From positions 62,001 to 126,000 of the forward strand of contig NZ_JAUSTI010000008.1 in NCBI RefSeq assembly GCF_030812775.1: a stretch of DNA of 64,000 bases. Direction: 5' to 3'. The first letter of the stretch is position 1, and the number at the start of each line of letters is the position of its first letter. The stretch comes from Paenibacillus tundrae (GTDB lineage: Bacteria > Bacillota > Bacilli > Paenibacillales > Paenibacillaceae). The notes under the pieces are model-generated. The model saw nothing but the letters and a program-made list of their open reading frames with translations, was not told the DNA's origin and made no database searches. The translations under genes and the position numbers were made by a program. This document shows, piece by piece, positions 43,509 through 52,745 of this stretch.

Positions 43509-43812
43509 ATATGAACTCCTTTCGATGTGATCTCGGCTATATCCGTTGAATGAAAAAATATGACATTCAACCGATATATGCCTGGTATGAAACGGCTAAA
43601 ACGACAAAAAAGCACCCGCAAGATAGGCAATCTGCCTATTCCTGCGGGTGCTTCCCACATCAGCCGTTCTCTGGGTTCGGTGAATGATACCATTCATTCT
43701 CGAACCCAACCCTTTTTCTAATATATTCCATCATTTCTGTCTGGTCAAGTCAGATTGAATGCTAATCACTAGCCTTGGGGAGAACCCTTCCCCTTTGCAT
43801 CCCCGTCATTGT
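43509..43812. other. intergenic region with two hairpins
   Basis: Besides the terminator at 43605-43652, a second long hairpin lies at 43672-43708 (TGGGTTCG / CGAACCCA with an inner TGAATG/CATTCA), followed on the plus strand by ACCCTTTTTC. No gene. Confidence 0.55.
43605..43652 (-). terminator. intrinsic terminator of GntR-ABC module 2
   Basis: Stem AGCACCCGCA / TGCGGGTGCT with an inner ATAGGCA/TGCCTAT stem; on the minus strand it runs into TTTTTTGTCG. Confidence 0.88.
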
Positions 43813-45840
43813 CTACAGATCAACGAGTATGGCTTGCATCGCTTCAGTCAAATCTTCTTCTTTCAGCATCATATAGATGTTCTCGCCACTCACCGTGTTG
43901 AGTTTAATCTGATAAACGGTGACTGCTTCTTTGGTATAAAAGCCGGATCGTTGACGTGCGAGGAGATCGCTAATGATTTCTTTATTTTGGGTAGCGACCT
44001 GTTTATGTTCACCTAGATTCGCATCGATATACTCTGAGTCAGCATAAATGCTTCTTCCGTTACCCACACCATCGAACTCCTGCTTCACGAACTGTGCTGA
44101 CACAATATCATCTACTAATACATTCAGCTGATCATACAACTCTTGCTGCTTCAACCACGTCAACACGCGATCATAACTAGATTTAATCTCAAAATTCCAT
44201 GATGTTCGTGGAAAATTAGGATCAAGATCCGACTCCTGATTAATCTGGGCATTAGCCCATGACTCCCATGGTGCCGTCTGTTCTTCATACGTCTGATCCA
44301 AAATATCCTGCTTCAACAAATCTAGAAATTCACGAATATGCTGTGGATTGCTAATGTATGTTTTACGCGCTCCACTTAAGTACGACCGTATGCCAATACT
44401 CAATACATCTTCATCTAGTTTGTATGTCTTGTATTGAACCGCCTTGTAATCCTTCATCTCCCTCAGTACCGATAATTCCTGAGCAAACTCCGATTGAGGA
44501 ATCTGATATCTTCGTTTCATTACTTTGCCGTTAGCCAGCTCATAGTTCACGAAAATAAACTCACTATCATCCCATTGCATATAATTCAAATTGCCTAATA
44601 GATCCAGATCAGAATCTACGATCTTATGATGGAGTGCAAGGATAGCATCAATAAATTCCGGATTATTCGAATAAAGCTTACTGTCATCCGCCTTCACCAT
44701 GATCCCGTTGTGATACACCCGTTCATCTCCACCAAGCTTAACTTGCACAACATCTTCCTTCGCTGGCACCCTTGCGGCATAACCATTCCAGTCCGCAACA
44801 GGGACATACAATACCAATCCCGCTACGATTCCGTACAGCGCCATCTGAGGTAGAAGCTTGCCATTCCAGATTAACCATGTCTTGCGAATCAGCATTTCGG
44901 CACCAATATAACCAACGATCGCTCCCACGACATAACCGATGATGCCCCAATCTGGAGACTCTCGTGGAGCAATCCTGGTGAAGTAAGCTCCACCAATCAA
45001 CACAATGGTAAACATGAATCCAAATCGGAATATCGGTTTGACCACTCTGAACGTAACCGCCTCGGTAGCTGACTCAACTTTTCTTCTCTCATAGATAACA
45101 TATGCTAACGCGATAAACACCACGGTAAGTACCGCATATATCACAAGCTCTGGCCACAGGATTGTACCCGAACCGATGGATTCCATTCGAGTAATCAATG
45201 ATATGTCGGTACGAACACTACCCACTTGATTATAAGGAAATCCCAATAGATGCTGTTGTAAGTGAAGCTCGTATCCTCCCCAGAACACCATAGGTAGCAA
45301 AATGAGTGCATACACCGTGAGTCCTTGCAGGATCGATTGTCCTATACACATGCCGACAGCCACGGTCAACATGAACATAAACACCGAATAGATACTCATG
45401 CTGAATCCCCACATCCAGATCGCATCACCTGTGAAGATGTAGGCCGGTTCATCCAGTACACCCCATACCCAGCCAGTAATTGCGGTTGTCAGCCAGATCG
45501 GAATGAGAATTAACATAAATCCGGTGAACAAATGAGCAGTTAATAGATGTTTACGTTTAAGCGGCAAACTATGATATACATCCGAGGATGCTCCAGATTG
45601 CATATAACGGAATAGAAAGAGCCCTATTGCAACTGGAAATGCGAGCGCAAGCAAGAGATGCATCTGCCCATTCGTCTGGAACAAACTTGTAATCTCGTAT
45701 GGTACTTCCCGATACTCCGTACCAATTGACAGTGGGAGGGAGAATAACAATACAATCAGAAACAAAATGCCTAGCCACCCATGCTGCCTGAAATTTTGGA
45801 ACAGGATGCCTCGGTTAAAGTATAATCGGCTGAATGTCAT
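43813..45840 (-). CDS. large ABC transporter permease (GntR-ABC module 2)
   Basis: 675 aa from ATG 45840 (MTFSRLYFNRGILF), with GGAGG 9 nt upstream; its start lies 26 bp inside the ATPase gene. Membrane helices fill about the first 370 residues, in groups such as GWLGILFLIVLLFSLPLSIG and TGFMLILIPIWLTTAITG. The last 300 residues form a soluble domain of unknown fold with periodic strands. Similar ABC-2-like permeases follow YtrA-type ATPases in Bacillales. Confidence 0.8.
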   Translation of the reverse strand: MTFSRLYFNRGILFQNFRQHGWLGILFLIVLLFSLPLSIGTEYREVPYEITSLFQTNGQMHLLLALAFPVAIGLFLFRYMQSGASSDVYHSLPLKRKHLLTAHLFTGFMLILIPIWLTTAITGWVWGVLDEPAYIFTGDAIWMWGFSMSIYSVFMFMLTVAVGMCIGQSILQGLTVYALILLPMVFWGGYELHLQQHLLGFPYNQVGSVRTDISLITRMESIGSGTILWPELVIYAVLTVVFIALAYVIYERRKVESATEAVTFRVVKPIFRFGFMFTIVLIGGAYFTRIAPRESPDWGIIGYVVGAIVGYIGAEMLIRKTWLIWNGKLLPQMALYGIVAGLVLYVPVADWNGYAARVPAKEDVVQVKLGGDERVYHNGIMVKADDSKLYSNNPEFIDAILALHHKIVDSDLDLLGNLNYMQWDDSEFIFVNYELANGKVMKRRYQIPQSEFAQELSVLREMKDYKAVQYKTYKLDEDVLSIGIRSYLSGARKTYISNPQHIREFLDLLKQDILDQTYEEQTAPWESWANAQINQESDLDPNFPRTSWNFEIKSSYDRVLTWLKQQELYDQLNVLVDDIVSAQFVKQEFDGVGNGRSIYADSEYIDANLGEHKQVATQNKEIISDLLARQRSGFYTKEAVTVYQIKLNTVSGENIYMMLKEEDLTEAMQAILVDL

Positions 45841-46717
45841 ACCCTGCGTCCTCCATTTCATAGATAAATATCTCTTCCAGCGTCAGTGGTAGTACGTCCA
45901 GCAGATAAGGATCTTGGGACTGGAACCGCTGTGTCACCGTCTCACGATTGCCTTTGACGATGAATAGCGATACACTGCCCCGCTTCTCTTCATGCAGAAT
46001 GTCGATATGTTCTTCTATCGCTTGAGCATGATCAGGATGACGAAACGCAACTTGAATTTTATGTGTATCTGCCTTCAGGTCATCTAGATCCTTCTCTACA
46101 ATGATTCGGCCTTTATGCATAATAGCTACGTGGTCACACAGATCCTCAATTTCCCTGAGATTATGAGAGGAGATGATAATCGTTACCTGACGATCTGCCG
46201 CTTCCTGAAACAATAGGTTTTTGATCTGTTGTCTCATGACGGGATCGAGGCCATCAATAGGCTCATCCATCAGTAATATTTCAGGCATACAGCTCAAGCC
46301 CAGCCATACGGCTGCCTGACGACGCATACCTTTGGACATACGATGAAGCTTACGTTTCATATCGAGTTTAAATACGTTGCCTAGTTGCACGAACCGTTCC
46401 TCATTCCACCGCGGATATACAGAACGATAGAAATTCGCCATTTGATGAATGGAAGACTGCGGGAAAAAATAAGGAGCATCTGCCATAAAAATGGTGCGAC
46501 CTTTCAAGTCTAAATTCTCCACGATTTCAGCTCCGTCAATGCGAACTGTGCCGCTATCCTGACGATAAATGCCCGCCATAATTTTGAGCAAGGACGTTTT
46601 GCCTGCTCCGTTGGAGCCGAGTAACCCATAGATCGATCCTTTATGTACCTGCATCGTGACGCCATCTACTGCTTTTTCCTGTTGAAATGTTTTGACGACC
46701 TGCTTCAGCTCAATCAT
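45815..46717 (-). CDS. ABC transporter ATP-binding protein (GntR-ABC module 2)
   Basis: 300 aa. ATG with AAAGGGGG upstream, overlapping the GntR stop. Walker A GLLGSNGAGKTS, signature MSKGMRRQAAVWLG, Walker B EILLMDEPIDG. The C-terminal 80 residues form the extra domain common in YtrB-like ATPases. With the permease and GntR gene it forms an overlapping operon. Confidence 0.93.
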   Translation of the reverse strand: MIELKQVVKTFQQEKAVDGVTMQVHKGSIYGLLGSNGAGKTSLLKIMAGIYRQDSGTVRIDGAEIVENLDLKGRTIFMADAPYFFPQSSIHQMANFYRSVYPRWNEERFVQLGNVFKLDMKRKLHRMSKGMRRQAAVWLGLSCMPEILLMDEPIDGLDPVMRQQIKNLLFQEAADRQVTIIISSHNLREIEDLCDHVAIMHKGRIIVEKDLDDLKADTHKIQVAFRHPDHAQAIEEHIDILHEEKRGSVSLFIVKGNRETVTQRFQSQDPYLLDVLPLTLEEIFIYEMEDAGYDIQPIIL

Positions 46718-47099
46718 TCGGCTCCCCCTTTTCTATACGGGCCATCGCTTCCTGAAATAGAATCGTCATGTCGGCTTTGGTTAAGCCCGAATACGAAGCC
46801 TCTGCAATCAGCTTCACCAGAGCTGCTCTAATCTCATCTCTCATGGCTGCATTCGGATGTTCCACGGAAGATGATACGAAGCTCCCTTTTCCCTGTAATG
46901 AGTAGATGTAACCTTCCCGTTCCAGTTCTCGGTATGCCTTCTGAATGGTGTTGGGATTCACCGTCAGTTGCGCGGATAGGGTGCGAACGGAAGGAAGCTG
47001 CTCATCTGGTTGGAGAACACCGTATACGATCATTTCTTTGATTTTGTCTACTAGTTGTTCATAGATCGCCTTACGGCTGCGTACATCCAATTCGAACAT
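46710..47099 (-). CDS. GntR-family regulator, YtrA type (module 2)
   Basis: 129 aa. ATG with AAAGGAGGTG upstream. Winged helix LPSVRTLSAQLTVNPNTIQ followed by a short helical tail. Paralogous to the regulator at 34846. A long inverted repeat lies 44 bp upstream of its start (47143-47189) and is the probable autoregulatory operator. Confidence 0.92.
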   Translation of the reverse strand: MFELDVRSRKAIYEQLVDKIKEMIVYGVLQPDEQLPSVRTLSAQLTVNPNTIQKAYRELEREGYIYSLQGKGSFVSSSVEHPNAAMRDEIRAALVKLIAEASYSGLTKADMTILFQEAMARIEKGEPND

Positions 47100-47142
47100 C
47101 CCGCACCTCCTTTCTAACAGAATATTGTGATGTAACCATAAT

Positions 47143-47189
47143 AAGGTGTATCAACTGTACTATCATTATTAATACAGTTAATACACCTT
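47143..47189. promoter_or_regulatory. long dyad, probable GntR operator
   Basis: Arms of 17 bp with one mismatch, AAGGTGTATCAACTGTA and TACAGTTAATACACCTT, separated by 13 nt. The TGTA...TACA pattern fits YtrA-type operators. It lies between the GntR gene and the divergent mqnB, so it could affect both. Confidence 0.62.
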
Positions 47190-47203
47190 GTCAACACTTA
47201 TTT

Positions 47204-47232
47204 TTGACATATAATCCTAGTCACGATACGAT
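47204..47232 (+). promoter_or_regulatory. possible sigma-A promoter of mqnB
   Basis: TTGACA (47204-47209) and TACGAT (47227-47232) with a 17-nt spacer. It is about 147 bp upstream of mqnB, so the leader would be long. Confidence 0.35.
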
Positions 47233-47378
47233 AATATGGATGTAGTGACATATTGAATATAGTTTCAAATGATCCTTCGTTACGACGGGAGTAGATACTC
47301 TAAGCTTGTCCTGCCCTTCACCCTTCCGTTAAGATAGACATATGACATATTCAACACTTCACAAGGGAGAAGACTTGA

Positions 47379-48290
47379 ATGAATGAGCTTAATTCAGCAT
47401 TAAACGATACAGAACATATGAATGTTCCCACTGCATCTCGAGTTCCGCGTGTATTAATTGTTACTGCTGTGGATGCGGAGAAAGAAGCTATTCTTCGCGG
47501 ACTGGGTGACAAGGCCGCGGATATGTTTGACGTGATCGCTGCGGGTGTCGGCCCAGCCTCCGCAGCGGCAGGAACGGCTGCAGCGCTCGCCTTAGCGGCC
47601 GCGTCTGCAAGCCGTTTGAAGGCGCCGGCGGTTGCCTCGGCGCCTGATCTTGCTACGGCACCGCCATCCGATGCGGCTGCCGTAGATCCTGCTCTGGCGC
47701 AAGGTGCCACTGCGCCAGAGCAACCCGATGCGGCGCAGGCATCTGCCGCATCAACCACGCCGGGGCTGCTTGCCGGAACCGGCCTGACCTCAGCGTACAC
47801 GCTGGTGGTCAGTGCCGGCATCGGCGGCGGCTTCCCCGGCGTGGCGGACGTCGGCTCCCTCGTGGTAGCCGACGCCATGGTTGCTGCCGATCTGGGCTCG
47901 CAAGCGCCAGACGGCTTCCTCTCTGTGGACGAGCTCGGATTCGGCTCGTCCCAGGTTGCGGCGGACGCAGCGCTTGCCGTCCGCCTGCGTGATGCGCTGA
48001 AGCGAGCTGGGCACGCTGTCAGCGGGGGCACTGCGGTCACCGTGTCCACGGCGACCGGCACAGCCGAGACGGCCGCGGAGCTATTGTGCCGCGTGCCGGA
48101 TGCCGCCGCCGAAGGCATGGAAGGCTTCGGCGTGGCAACGGCTGCTCAGCAGTTCGGTGTGCCTGCACTCGAACTGCGCGGCATATCTAATGCGGTCGGC
48201 CCACGCGACCGCGACGCTTGGCGCATCAAGGATGCACTAGATGCGCTCCAGGCGGCAAGTTCCATTTTACGGGAGGTACTTACATCATGA
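47379..48290 (+). CDS. mqnB: futalosine hydrolase
   Basis: 303 aa. Nucleoside-phosphorylase-like fold: VLIVTAVDAEKEAILRGL at the N-terminus, SAGIGGGFPGVADVGSLV in the middle, and the active-site region EGMEGFGVATAAQQFG with LRGISNAVGPRDRDAW. It splits futalosine into hypoxanthine and dehypoxanthine futalosine in the menaquinone pathway. Between residues about 64 and 137 is an alanine/proline-rich insert (ASRLKAPAVASAPDLATAPP and more) that makes the protein some 70 residues longer than usual; the DNA there is much richer in GC than its surroundings. ATG 47379 follows AAGGGAG. Coupled to mqnD. Confidence 0.9.
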   Translation: MNELNSALNDTEHMNVPTASRVPRVLIVTAVDAEKEAILRGLGDKAADMFDVIAAGVGPASAAAGTAAALALAAASASRLKAPAVASAPDLATAPPSDAAAVDPALAQGATAPEQPDAAQASAASTTPGLLAGTGLTSAYTLVVSAGIGGGFPGVADVGSLVVADAMVAADLGSQAPDGFLSVDELGFGSSQVAADAALAVRLRDALKRAGHAVSGGTAVTVSTATGTAETAAELLCRVPDAAAEGMEGFGVATAAQQFGVPALELRGISNAVGPRDRDAWRIKDALDALQAASSILREVLTS

Positions 48291-49129
48291 AAATTGCATT
48301 TTCCCCGTGTCCCAATGACACGTTTATCTTTCACGCATGGGTGCATGGTCTAATTCCAGGAGCACCTGAACTGGATGTTCGTTACGCGGATATCGACATT
48401 ACTAATGGTCTTGCTGCGAGCCCTATTGGCCCGGAGATCCCGGATGTAATGAAAATTTCCTATGCGGCTTTGCCGTATGTACTGGATAAATATGCACTGC
48501 TGCCTGCGGGCGGCGCACTGGGCAGAGGTTGTGGTCCGCTTGTGTTAACGGCGAGCGGCACGACAGATCCCGCGTATCTCTCAGGACGCCGAGTTGCTGT
48601 ACCTAGTGAACGCTCAACCGCATATATGTTATTCCGACTCTGGGCTGCACAGAACGTTCCCGGTGGTGTCGGTGAGATCGTCGTGATGCCATTTGATCAG
48701 ATTATGCCTGCTGTACGCGATGGCCTCATTGATGCAGGATTGGTCATTCATGAAGCACGCTTCACCTATCAAAACTATGACCTCAAACTGATGACCGATC
48801 TCGGCAATTGGTGGGAAGAAGATACAGGTCTGCCTATTCCACTTGGAGCGATCATCGCTCGTCGTGATCTGGACGCTCAAGCACTGGCTGGATGGGCGCG
48901 GGCGACAGTGGAGTACGCTTGGGCACACCCGGATGCATCCAGAGCCTATGTGATGGAACATGCTCAAGAAATGGATCCTGACGTAGCTGCACAGCATATT
49001 GATCTGTATGTGAATGAGTTCAGTGCGAGCCTCGGCGATGATGGATATGGTGCAATAACTGCACTGCTAGGAAGAGCGATGAAGGAAGGGCTTGTACCTG
49101 AATTCGACCTAAGTCTACTGCGGATCTAG
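48287..49129 (+). CDS. mqnD: 1,4-dihydroxy-6-naphthoate synthase
   Basis: 280 aa. Its ATG overlaps the mqnB stop (ATGA), with GGGAGG inside the end of mqnB. Family motifs: FSPCPNDTFIFHAWVHG, then DVMKISYAALPYVL. The periplasmic-binding-protein-like fold is typical of MqnA/MqnD. It converts cyclic dehypoxanthine futalosine to dihydroxynaphthoate. The other mqn genes are not in the window. Terminator at 49211-49258. Confidence 0.95.
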   Translation: MKIAFSPCPNDTFIFHAWVHGLIPGAPELDVRYADIDITNGLAASPIGPEIPDVMKISYAALPYVLDKYALLPAGGALGRGCGPLVLTASGTTDPAYLSGRRVAVPSERSTAYMLFRLWAAQNVPGGVGEIVVMPFDQIMPAVRDGLIDAGLVIHEARFTYQNYDLKLMTDLGNWWEEDTGLPIPLGAIIARRDLDAQALAGWARATVEYAWAHPDASRAYVMEHAQEMDPDVAAQHIDLYVNEFSASLGDDGYGAITALLGRAMKEGLVPEFDLSLLRI

Positions 49130-49210
49130 AAAATGTCTCCAAGCTCGCTGAAGTTCATCATGAATTAAATCCATATGAACTGTGTACAGAATATTCTGTA
49201 CCCACTCAGC

Positions 49211-49258
49211 AAAAAGGTTCCCAACTCTCACATCAAGCGTGAGAGCGGGAACCTTTTA
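49211..49258. terminator. bidirectional terminator between mqnD and pcp
   Basis: Stem AAAAAGGTTCCC / GGGAACCTTTT with inner CTCTCAC/GTGAGAG. T-runs on both strands suit the two convergent genes. Confidence 0.88.
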
Positions 49259-49327
49259 TTCGTTCTACGAATCCATGTTCATACATACGTCTAGTTGCTT
49301 CAATCAAGATAAATAAACTAAGACTCA

Positions 49328-49957
49328 CTATCCTTTTGCAGTGTGCACCACGGTACGGATCATCACCCGCAACCCATCCAGCATCATATCTATCGGTAAA
49401 GAAGGCACAGAAAACTGCTGGACAGCCATCTCCGTTGAAGCAGGGAAATGAACAAATCCAGCACGGATCGGTAGTTGTTCCAGACGAATCCAATCCAGCA
49501 CACGATACATCGTATTGTTACAAATGTAAGTTCCGGCTGTATTAGATACAGCCGCTGGGATACCTGCTGCGGTTAGCTCATTCACCATCGAACGGATCGG
49601 CAGGGTAGAAAATAATCCATCCGGGCTGTCTTCGCGAATTGGCTCGTCCACAGGGCGCTGTCCCTGATTATCAGCGTAAGAGCTTGACGGAATATCCTTA
49701 ACGTTTACAGCGATGCGTTCTGGTGTAATCGCTGTTCTGCCTTTTGCCAGACCACAAGCAATGACTACATCCGGCTTATACGCCTGCATCTCCGCGATCA
49801 GAAGATCAGCACATTCGTCAAAGTGCACAGGCAGCAGCACCGTCTTCAGCTCCGCACCCTCCACCTTTTCCTGTGTAAGAGCTTCCATTAGTTCCGACGT
49901 TGGATTCACTGCATCGCCACCAAAAGGTTCAAATCCAGAAATTAAAATTTTCAGCAT
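49328..49957 (-). CDS. pcp: pyroglutamyl-peptidase I
   Basis: 209 aa from ATG 49957 (MLKILISGFEPFGG), the usual family start; the ATG at 49978 lies over the ribosome binding site. Catalytic triad: Glu in PERIAVNVKD, Cys in SNTAGTYICNNTMY, His in AGFVHFPAS. It removes N-terminal pyroglutamate from peptides in the cytoplasm. A palindromic GAAACGTTTTC, reminiscent of a CcpA site, is about 40 bp upstream. Confidence 0.96.
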   Translation of the reverse strand: MLKILISGFEPFGGDAVNPTSELMEALTQEKVEGAELKTVLLPVHFDECADLLIAEMQAYKPDVVIACGLAKGRTAITPERIAVNVKDIPSSSYADNQGQRPVDEPIREDSPDGLFSTLPIRSMVNELTAAGIPAAVSNTAGTYICNNTMYRVLDWIRLEQLPIRAGFVHFPASTEMAVQQFSVPSLPIDMMLDGLRVMIRTVVHTAKG

Positions 49958-50030
49958 GATTCCTTCACTCCTATTCATTGTACGCTATATATCTGGTTCG
50001 AAACGTTTTCGATTCGTTCAACATCAACGA

Positions 50031-51032
50031 TTATTCAAACTTATAACGCAGTCCCCACTGCGCACGAATCGTATCCATCAGTTTCATAATTTCCAGTGAC
50101 TCGTCCAGCGGTATGGTTGGACTTTCGGTTTTGCCTTCCAAGATGCAACGTCCGGCTTCTTCTGCCTCGAACGCATAGCCAATACTTGTACGCTCATCGG
50201 TGAACTTCTCCGGCTCATCTTGTCCATTCACATGCAGATATGCTTCCTTCCCTGTGAGGAAGAACGGTAATCGGATGTATCCTTCTGTACCATAAATGAC
50301 TGCTTCATTGCTTAGGTTCAAACGAATAGCTCCATGCAGTGAGGCTGAACGTCCCTCAGAATAAGACAGTAGTACAGAGAATTGCTCATCAACGCCGGTC
50401 TCTCCAATGTTCGCGGTACTCCACACATGCTGTGGCTGCTCGCCAAAGATCATTGAAGCGAATGAAATAGGATATACCCCTGCATCAAGCAGTGCTCCAC
50501 CGCCCAGTTCTGGATTCAGCAATCTGCCCTCTGGCTCCCAGCCAATACGGAATCCGAAGTCTGCTTTTACCAGACGTACCTCACCGATTCGCCCCTCCAC
50601 AATCCACTGTCTAGCCTGCACAATTGGTGGTAGAAAACGTGTCCACATGCCTTCCATTAAGAAAAGCTTGTTCTCGCGCGCTGTCTCAACAAGTTGCTCT
50701 AGCTGACGGCCATTCATAGTAAAAGGTTTCTCGCACAGCACGGCTTTCCCCGCTTCCAGACATGCAAGCACATTCTCCTTATGGAATGGATGCGGCGTAG
50801 CAACATAAACGATATCCAGCTCCGGATCTTGCAGCATCTCTTGGTAGGTGCCATAGCTGCGTTCAAAGCCATATTCCGCCGCAAACGATTCTGCGCTTTC
50901 CTGCGTCCGAGAACCCACTGCCGCCTTCACGGCATTGCCCGCATGATTCAGATCCTTCGCAAATTGCGATGCGATCCAGCCCGTGCCCATAATGCCCCAC
51001 TTCACCTTGTCCGTTCCAGCAACTCCTGTCAT
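50031..51032 (-). CDS. Gfo/Idh/MocA-family oxidoreductase
   Basis: 333 aa. ATG with AGGGAGG upstream. NAD(P) motif WGIMGTGWIASQFAKDL, signature CEKPFTMN and the C-terminal domain with GGGALLDAGVYPISFA, typical of the dimeric dihydrodiol dehydrogenase-like branch. Acts on sugars or related polyols. Substrate unknown. A cre-like site lies upstream. Confidence 0.92.
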   Translation of the reverse strand: MTGVAGTDKVKWGIMGTGWIASQFAKDLNHAGNAVKAAVGSRTQESAESFAAEYGFERSYGTYQEMLQDPELDIVYVATPHPFHKENVLACLEAGKAVLCEKPFTMNGRQLEQLVETARENKLFLMEGMWTRFLPPIVQARQWIVEGRIGEVRLVKADFGFRIGWEPEGRLLNPELGGGALLDAGVYPISFASMIFGEQPQHVWSTANIGETGVDEQFSVLLSYSEGRSASLHGAIRLNLSNEAVIYGTEGYIRLPFFLTGKEAYLHVNGQDEPEKFTDERTSIGYAFEAEEAGRCILEGKTESPTIPLDESLEIMKLMDTIRAQWGLRYKFE

Positions 51033-51083
51033 ATGAAAGCCTCCCTAATACTCTATTCGGTACAAATTGACCTTTTTCATGAA

Positions 51084-51097
51084 TGGAAACGTTAACT
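51084..51097. promoter_or_regulatory. possible CcpA (cre) site
   Basis: TGGAAACGTTAACT, about 52 bp before the oxidoreductase start, differs from the cre consensus at two positions. Plausible for a sugar-related gene, unproven. Confidence 0.3.
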
Positions 51098-51174
51098 CTC
51101 CTTTATTTTACCAAAAAGAATCCACTACGTCAGAACATGCTTCAATTTCCACGTTAGGATACTAATAACCTAAA

Positions 51175-51243
51175 CAAAAAAACCTCAGCTAGGCACGGAA
51201 GACGTTCAATCAGAACGTGAACTCCGCCTACGTTAGCGAGGTT
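51175..51243 (-). terminator. branched terminator of the ADP-ribose operon
   Basis: Outer pairing AACCTC / GAGGTT with further TAGGC/GCCTA-type pairing and an inner ACGTTC/GAACGT stem. On the minus strand it ends in GGTTTTTTTG; the plus strand also ends in GGTTTTG. Confidence 0.75.
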
Positions 51244-51326
51244 TTGTTTGTATTTTCCAGATAAATCTTCCATTTCCCTTCCAAACCACGATATACTTCA
51301 GTCCCCTATTTCGGATCATAAAATGA

Positions 51327-51749
51327 TCATAACGTACACACTACAATCTCAATATCCGTCTCTGCAAATGTATCCTGAATGATGGTACGTACCTTCTCCC
51401 ATTTCAATCGATCCAGTCCACAACCAATCTGTGGCATGGCTAGCTTGCGAATTCCCTGAGCGACACATACGCTATGCATGGATTCTACTACACGGGTAAA
51501 GGACTGATATGTCGGCTTATTCGAGAACTTCGCCTTTGTAACCAAGTTTAAAGTTCGCCCTACTGGATAACATGTTCCAATCTCTAGAGGTTCTTGCTTT
51601 GCTTGCTCCTGTAGTACCTCTAGTCCGAATCGTTGTCTAAACTGTACCGCAATCCCTGCCCCCATACGAGCATCGGCTGAAATACAATGTGCTAGCGAAT
51701 AGTCTTCATCCATAGCGAATAAATCTTGCTGTAACTCCCTAAACTCCAT
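51327..51749 (-). CDS. TARG1-type macrodomain ADP-ribosyl hydrolase
   Basis: 140 aa. Closely follows the human TARG1/OARD1 plan: AHCISADARMGAGIAVQF, the lysine in LVTKAKFSNKPTY and the aspartate in MPQIGCGLDRLKW, both of which are catalytic in TARG1. This branch, which includes the DarG antitoxin macrodomain, removes ADP-ribose from glutamate and from thymidine in DNA. Last gene of a four-gene minus-strand operon with an mPARG, a NADAR and an NrtR-like gene, ended by the terminator at 51175. Confidence 0.9.
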   Translation of the reverse strand: MEFRELQQDLFAMDEDYSLAHCISADARMGAGIAVQFRQRFGLEVLQEQAKQEPLEIGTCYPVGRTLNLVTKAKFSNKPTYQSFTRVVESMHSVCVAQGIRKLAMPQIGCGLDRLKWEKVRTIIQDTFAETDIEIVVCTL

Positions 51750-51776
51750 ACGGATTCTCTACCTCCCAATAACAGG

Positions 51777-52745
51777 TTATGCTCCAGCGAAACGTTGCTG
51801 AAATGCATTTAACGTCGACTGCTCTTTGGTTCGATCAAAGACAGCAAATACGATACGTTCAAACGCTTCTTGGTAATTCTCCTGTACCAATACATCATAG
51901 AAAAACTTCGCAACTTGCACCGGATCATTCCGAAATACGCCACAGCCAAATGCCCCCAGTACAATCGTTCGGTGTTCATGTGCAACCGCTACGTGCAAAA
52001 TGTACCGAATCCGTTGCTTCATGACCGACTCGATCACTTGATCATCCGCTTCTTCTCGCGCTCTCACAACACCCGCATTGACGGCTGGAGCGGTAATAAA
52101 AGCTGTACAATACGGCTTATCCAACAATCGATCTTGATCATCACGAATCACTGGAACCGCCGGTGAATAGATCATATGATCCGAGTATAGACAGGTTCGC
52201 AGCTTCCGATTATGTTCGTACATCTCTGTCATCTGCGCAATGCATGGGTACAGCCCTGTTGCACGCGCCAGACTTTCCTCCTGAGCCTGACTTCCCCCAA
52301 GAAATCCACCGCCGGGGTTTTTGGCTGAAGCAAAGTTCAGGCAGACAACATCCTTCAACCGCTCATCAGTCACAAGACGCGCAGCAGCCGCAAGTGTAGT
52401 TTCTCCCGTAACTTCAATGATAGTGCTGGATGGTTTAGCTGATAGAGCCGACTGTTTCAGCGGATCCTTAAGCGATTGAAGCTCTGCTGGTCGGTATAAT
52501 ATTGAATGCTGGATGGCATATTGCATCTCCTCATCGATCCATACATTCCGATCATATGAATTGACATAGCTTCCCTGTTCCAGGATAGCTAACGTTTCAT
52601 GGGCAATCCGCGATCTGCTTGCACGATGATTTGTTGTTTTGTTATTAGCTGTTCGGTTCGTAGTCGTTCTGTTCGTTCTGTTGTAATCTTGTTGACTAAG
52701 ATTCGTTTGGCTGCTGGTACTCTGATTCTGTTTATGTTCACTCAT
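51777..52745 (-). CDS. TIGR02452-family microbial PARG-like macrodomain protein
   Basis: 322 aa from ATG 52745, with GTGGAAGTG upstream; the start lies inside the last codons of the NADAR gene. Residues about 5-45 are a polar N/T/R-rich tail. The macrodomain has the poly-ADP-ribose glycohydrolase signature as NPGGGFLGGSQAQEESLARA with both catalytic glutamates, and later GAFGCGVFRNDP. The family is predicted to cleave ADP-ribose chains or modified bases and tails. Translationally coupled to NADAR, pointing to a joint role in ADP-ribose removal. Confidence 0.88.
   Translation of the reverse strand: MSEHKQNQSTSSQTNLSQQDYNRTNRTTTNRTANNKTTNHRASRSRIAHETLAILEQGSYVNSYDRNVWIDEEMQYAIQHSILYRPAELQSLKDPLKQSALSAKPSSTIIEVTGETTLAAAARLVTDERLKDVVCLNFASAKNPGGGFLGGSQAQEESLARATGLYPCIAQMTEMYEHNRKLRTCLYSDHMIYSPAVPVIRDDQDRLLDKPYCTAFITAPAVNAGVVRAREEADDQVIESVMKQRIRYILHVAVAHEHRTIVLGAFGCGVFRNDPVQVAKFFYDVLVQENYQEAFERIVFAVFDRTKEQSTLNAFQQRFAGA

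Noticed and set aside
47270..47332. Two TTCGTTA/TCCGTTA motifs 49 nt apart upstream of mqnB
   Set aside because: Spacing is off by one and the rest of the box is missing. They overlap the mqnB leader, and chance is a fair explanation.
47351..48118. Long minus-strand open frame (255 codons) opposite mqnB
   Set aside because: It is the antisense shadow of a GC-rich, alanine-rich gene. The plus-strand frame has clear MqnB motifs and couples to mqnD.
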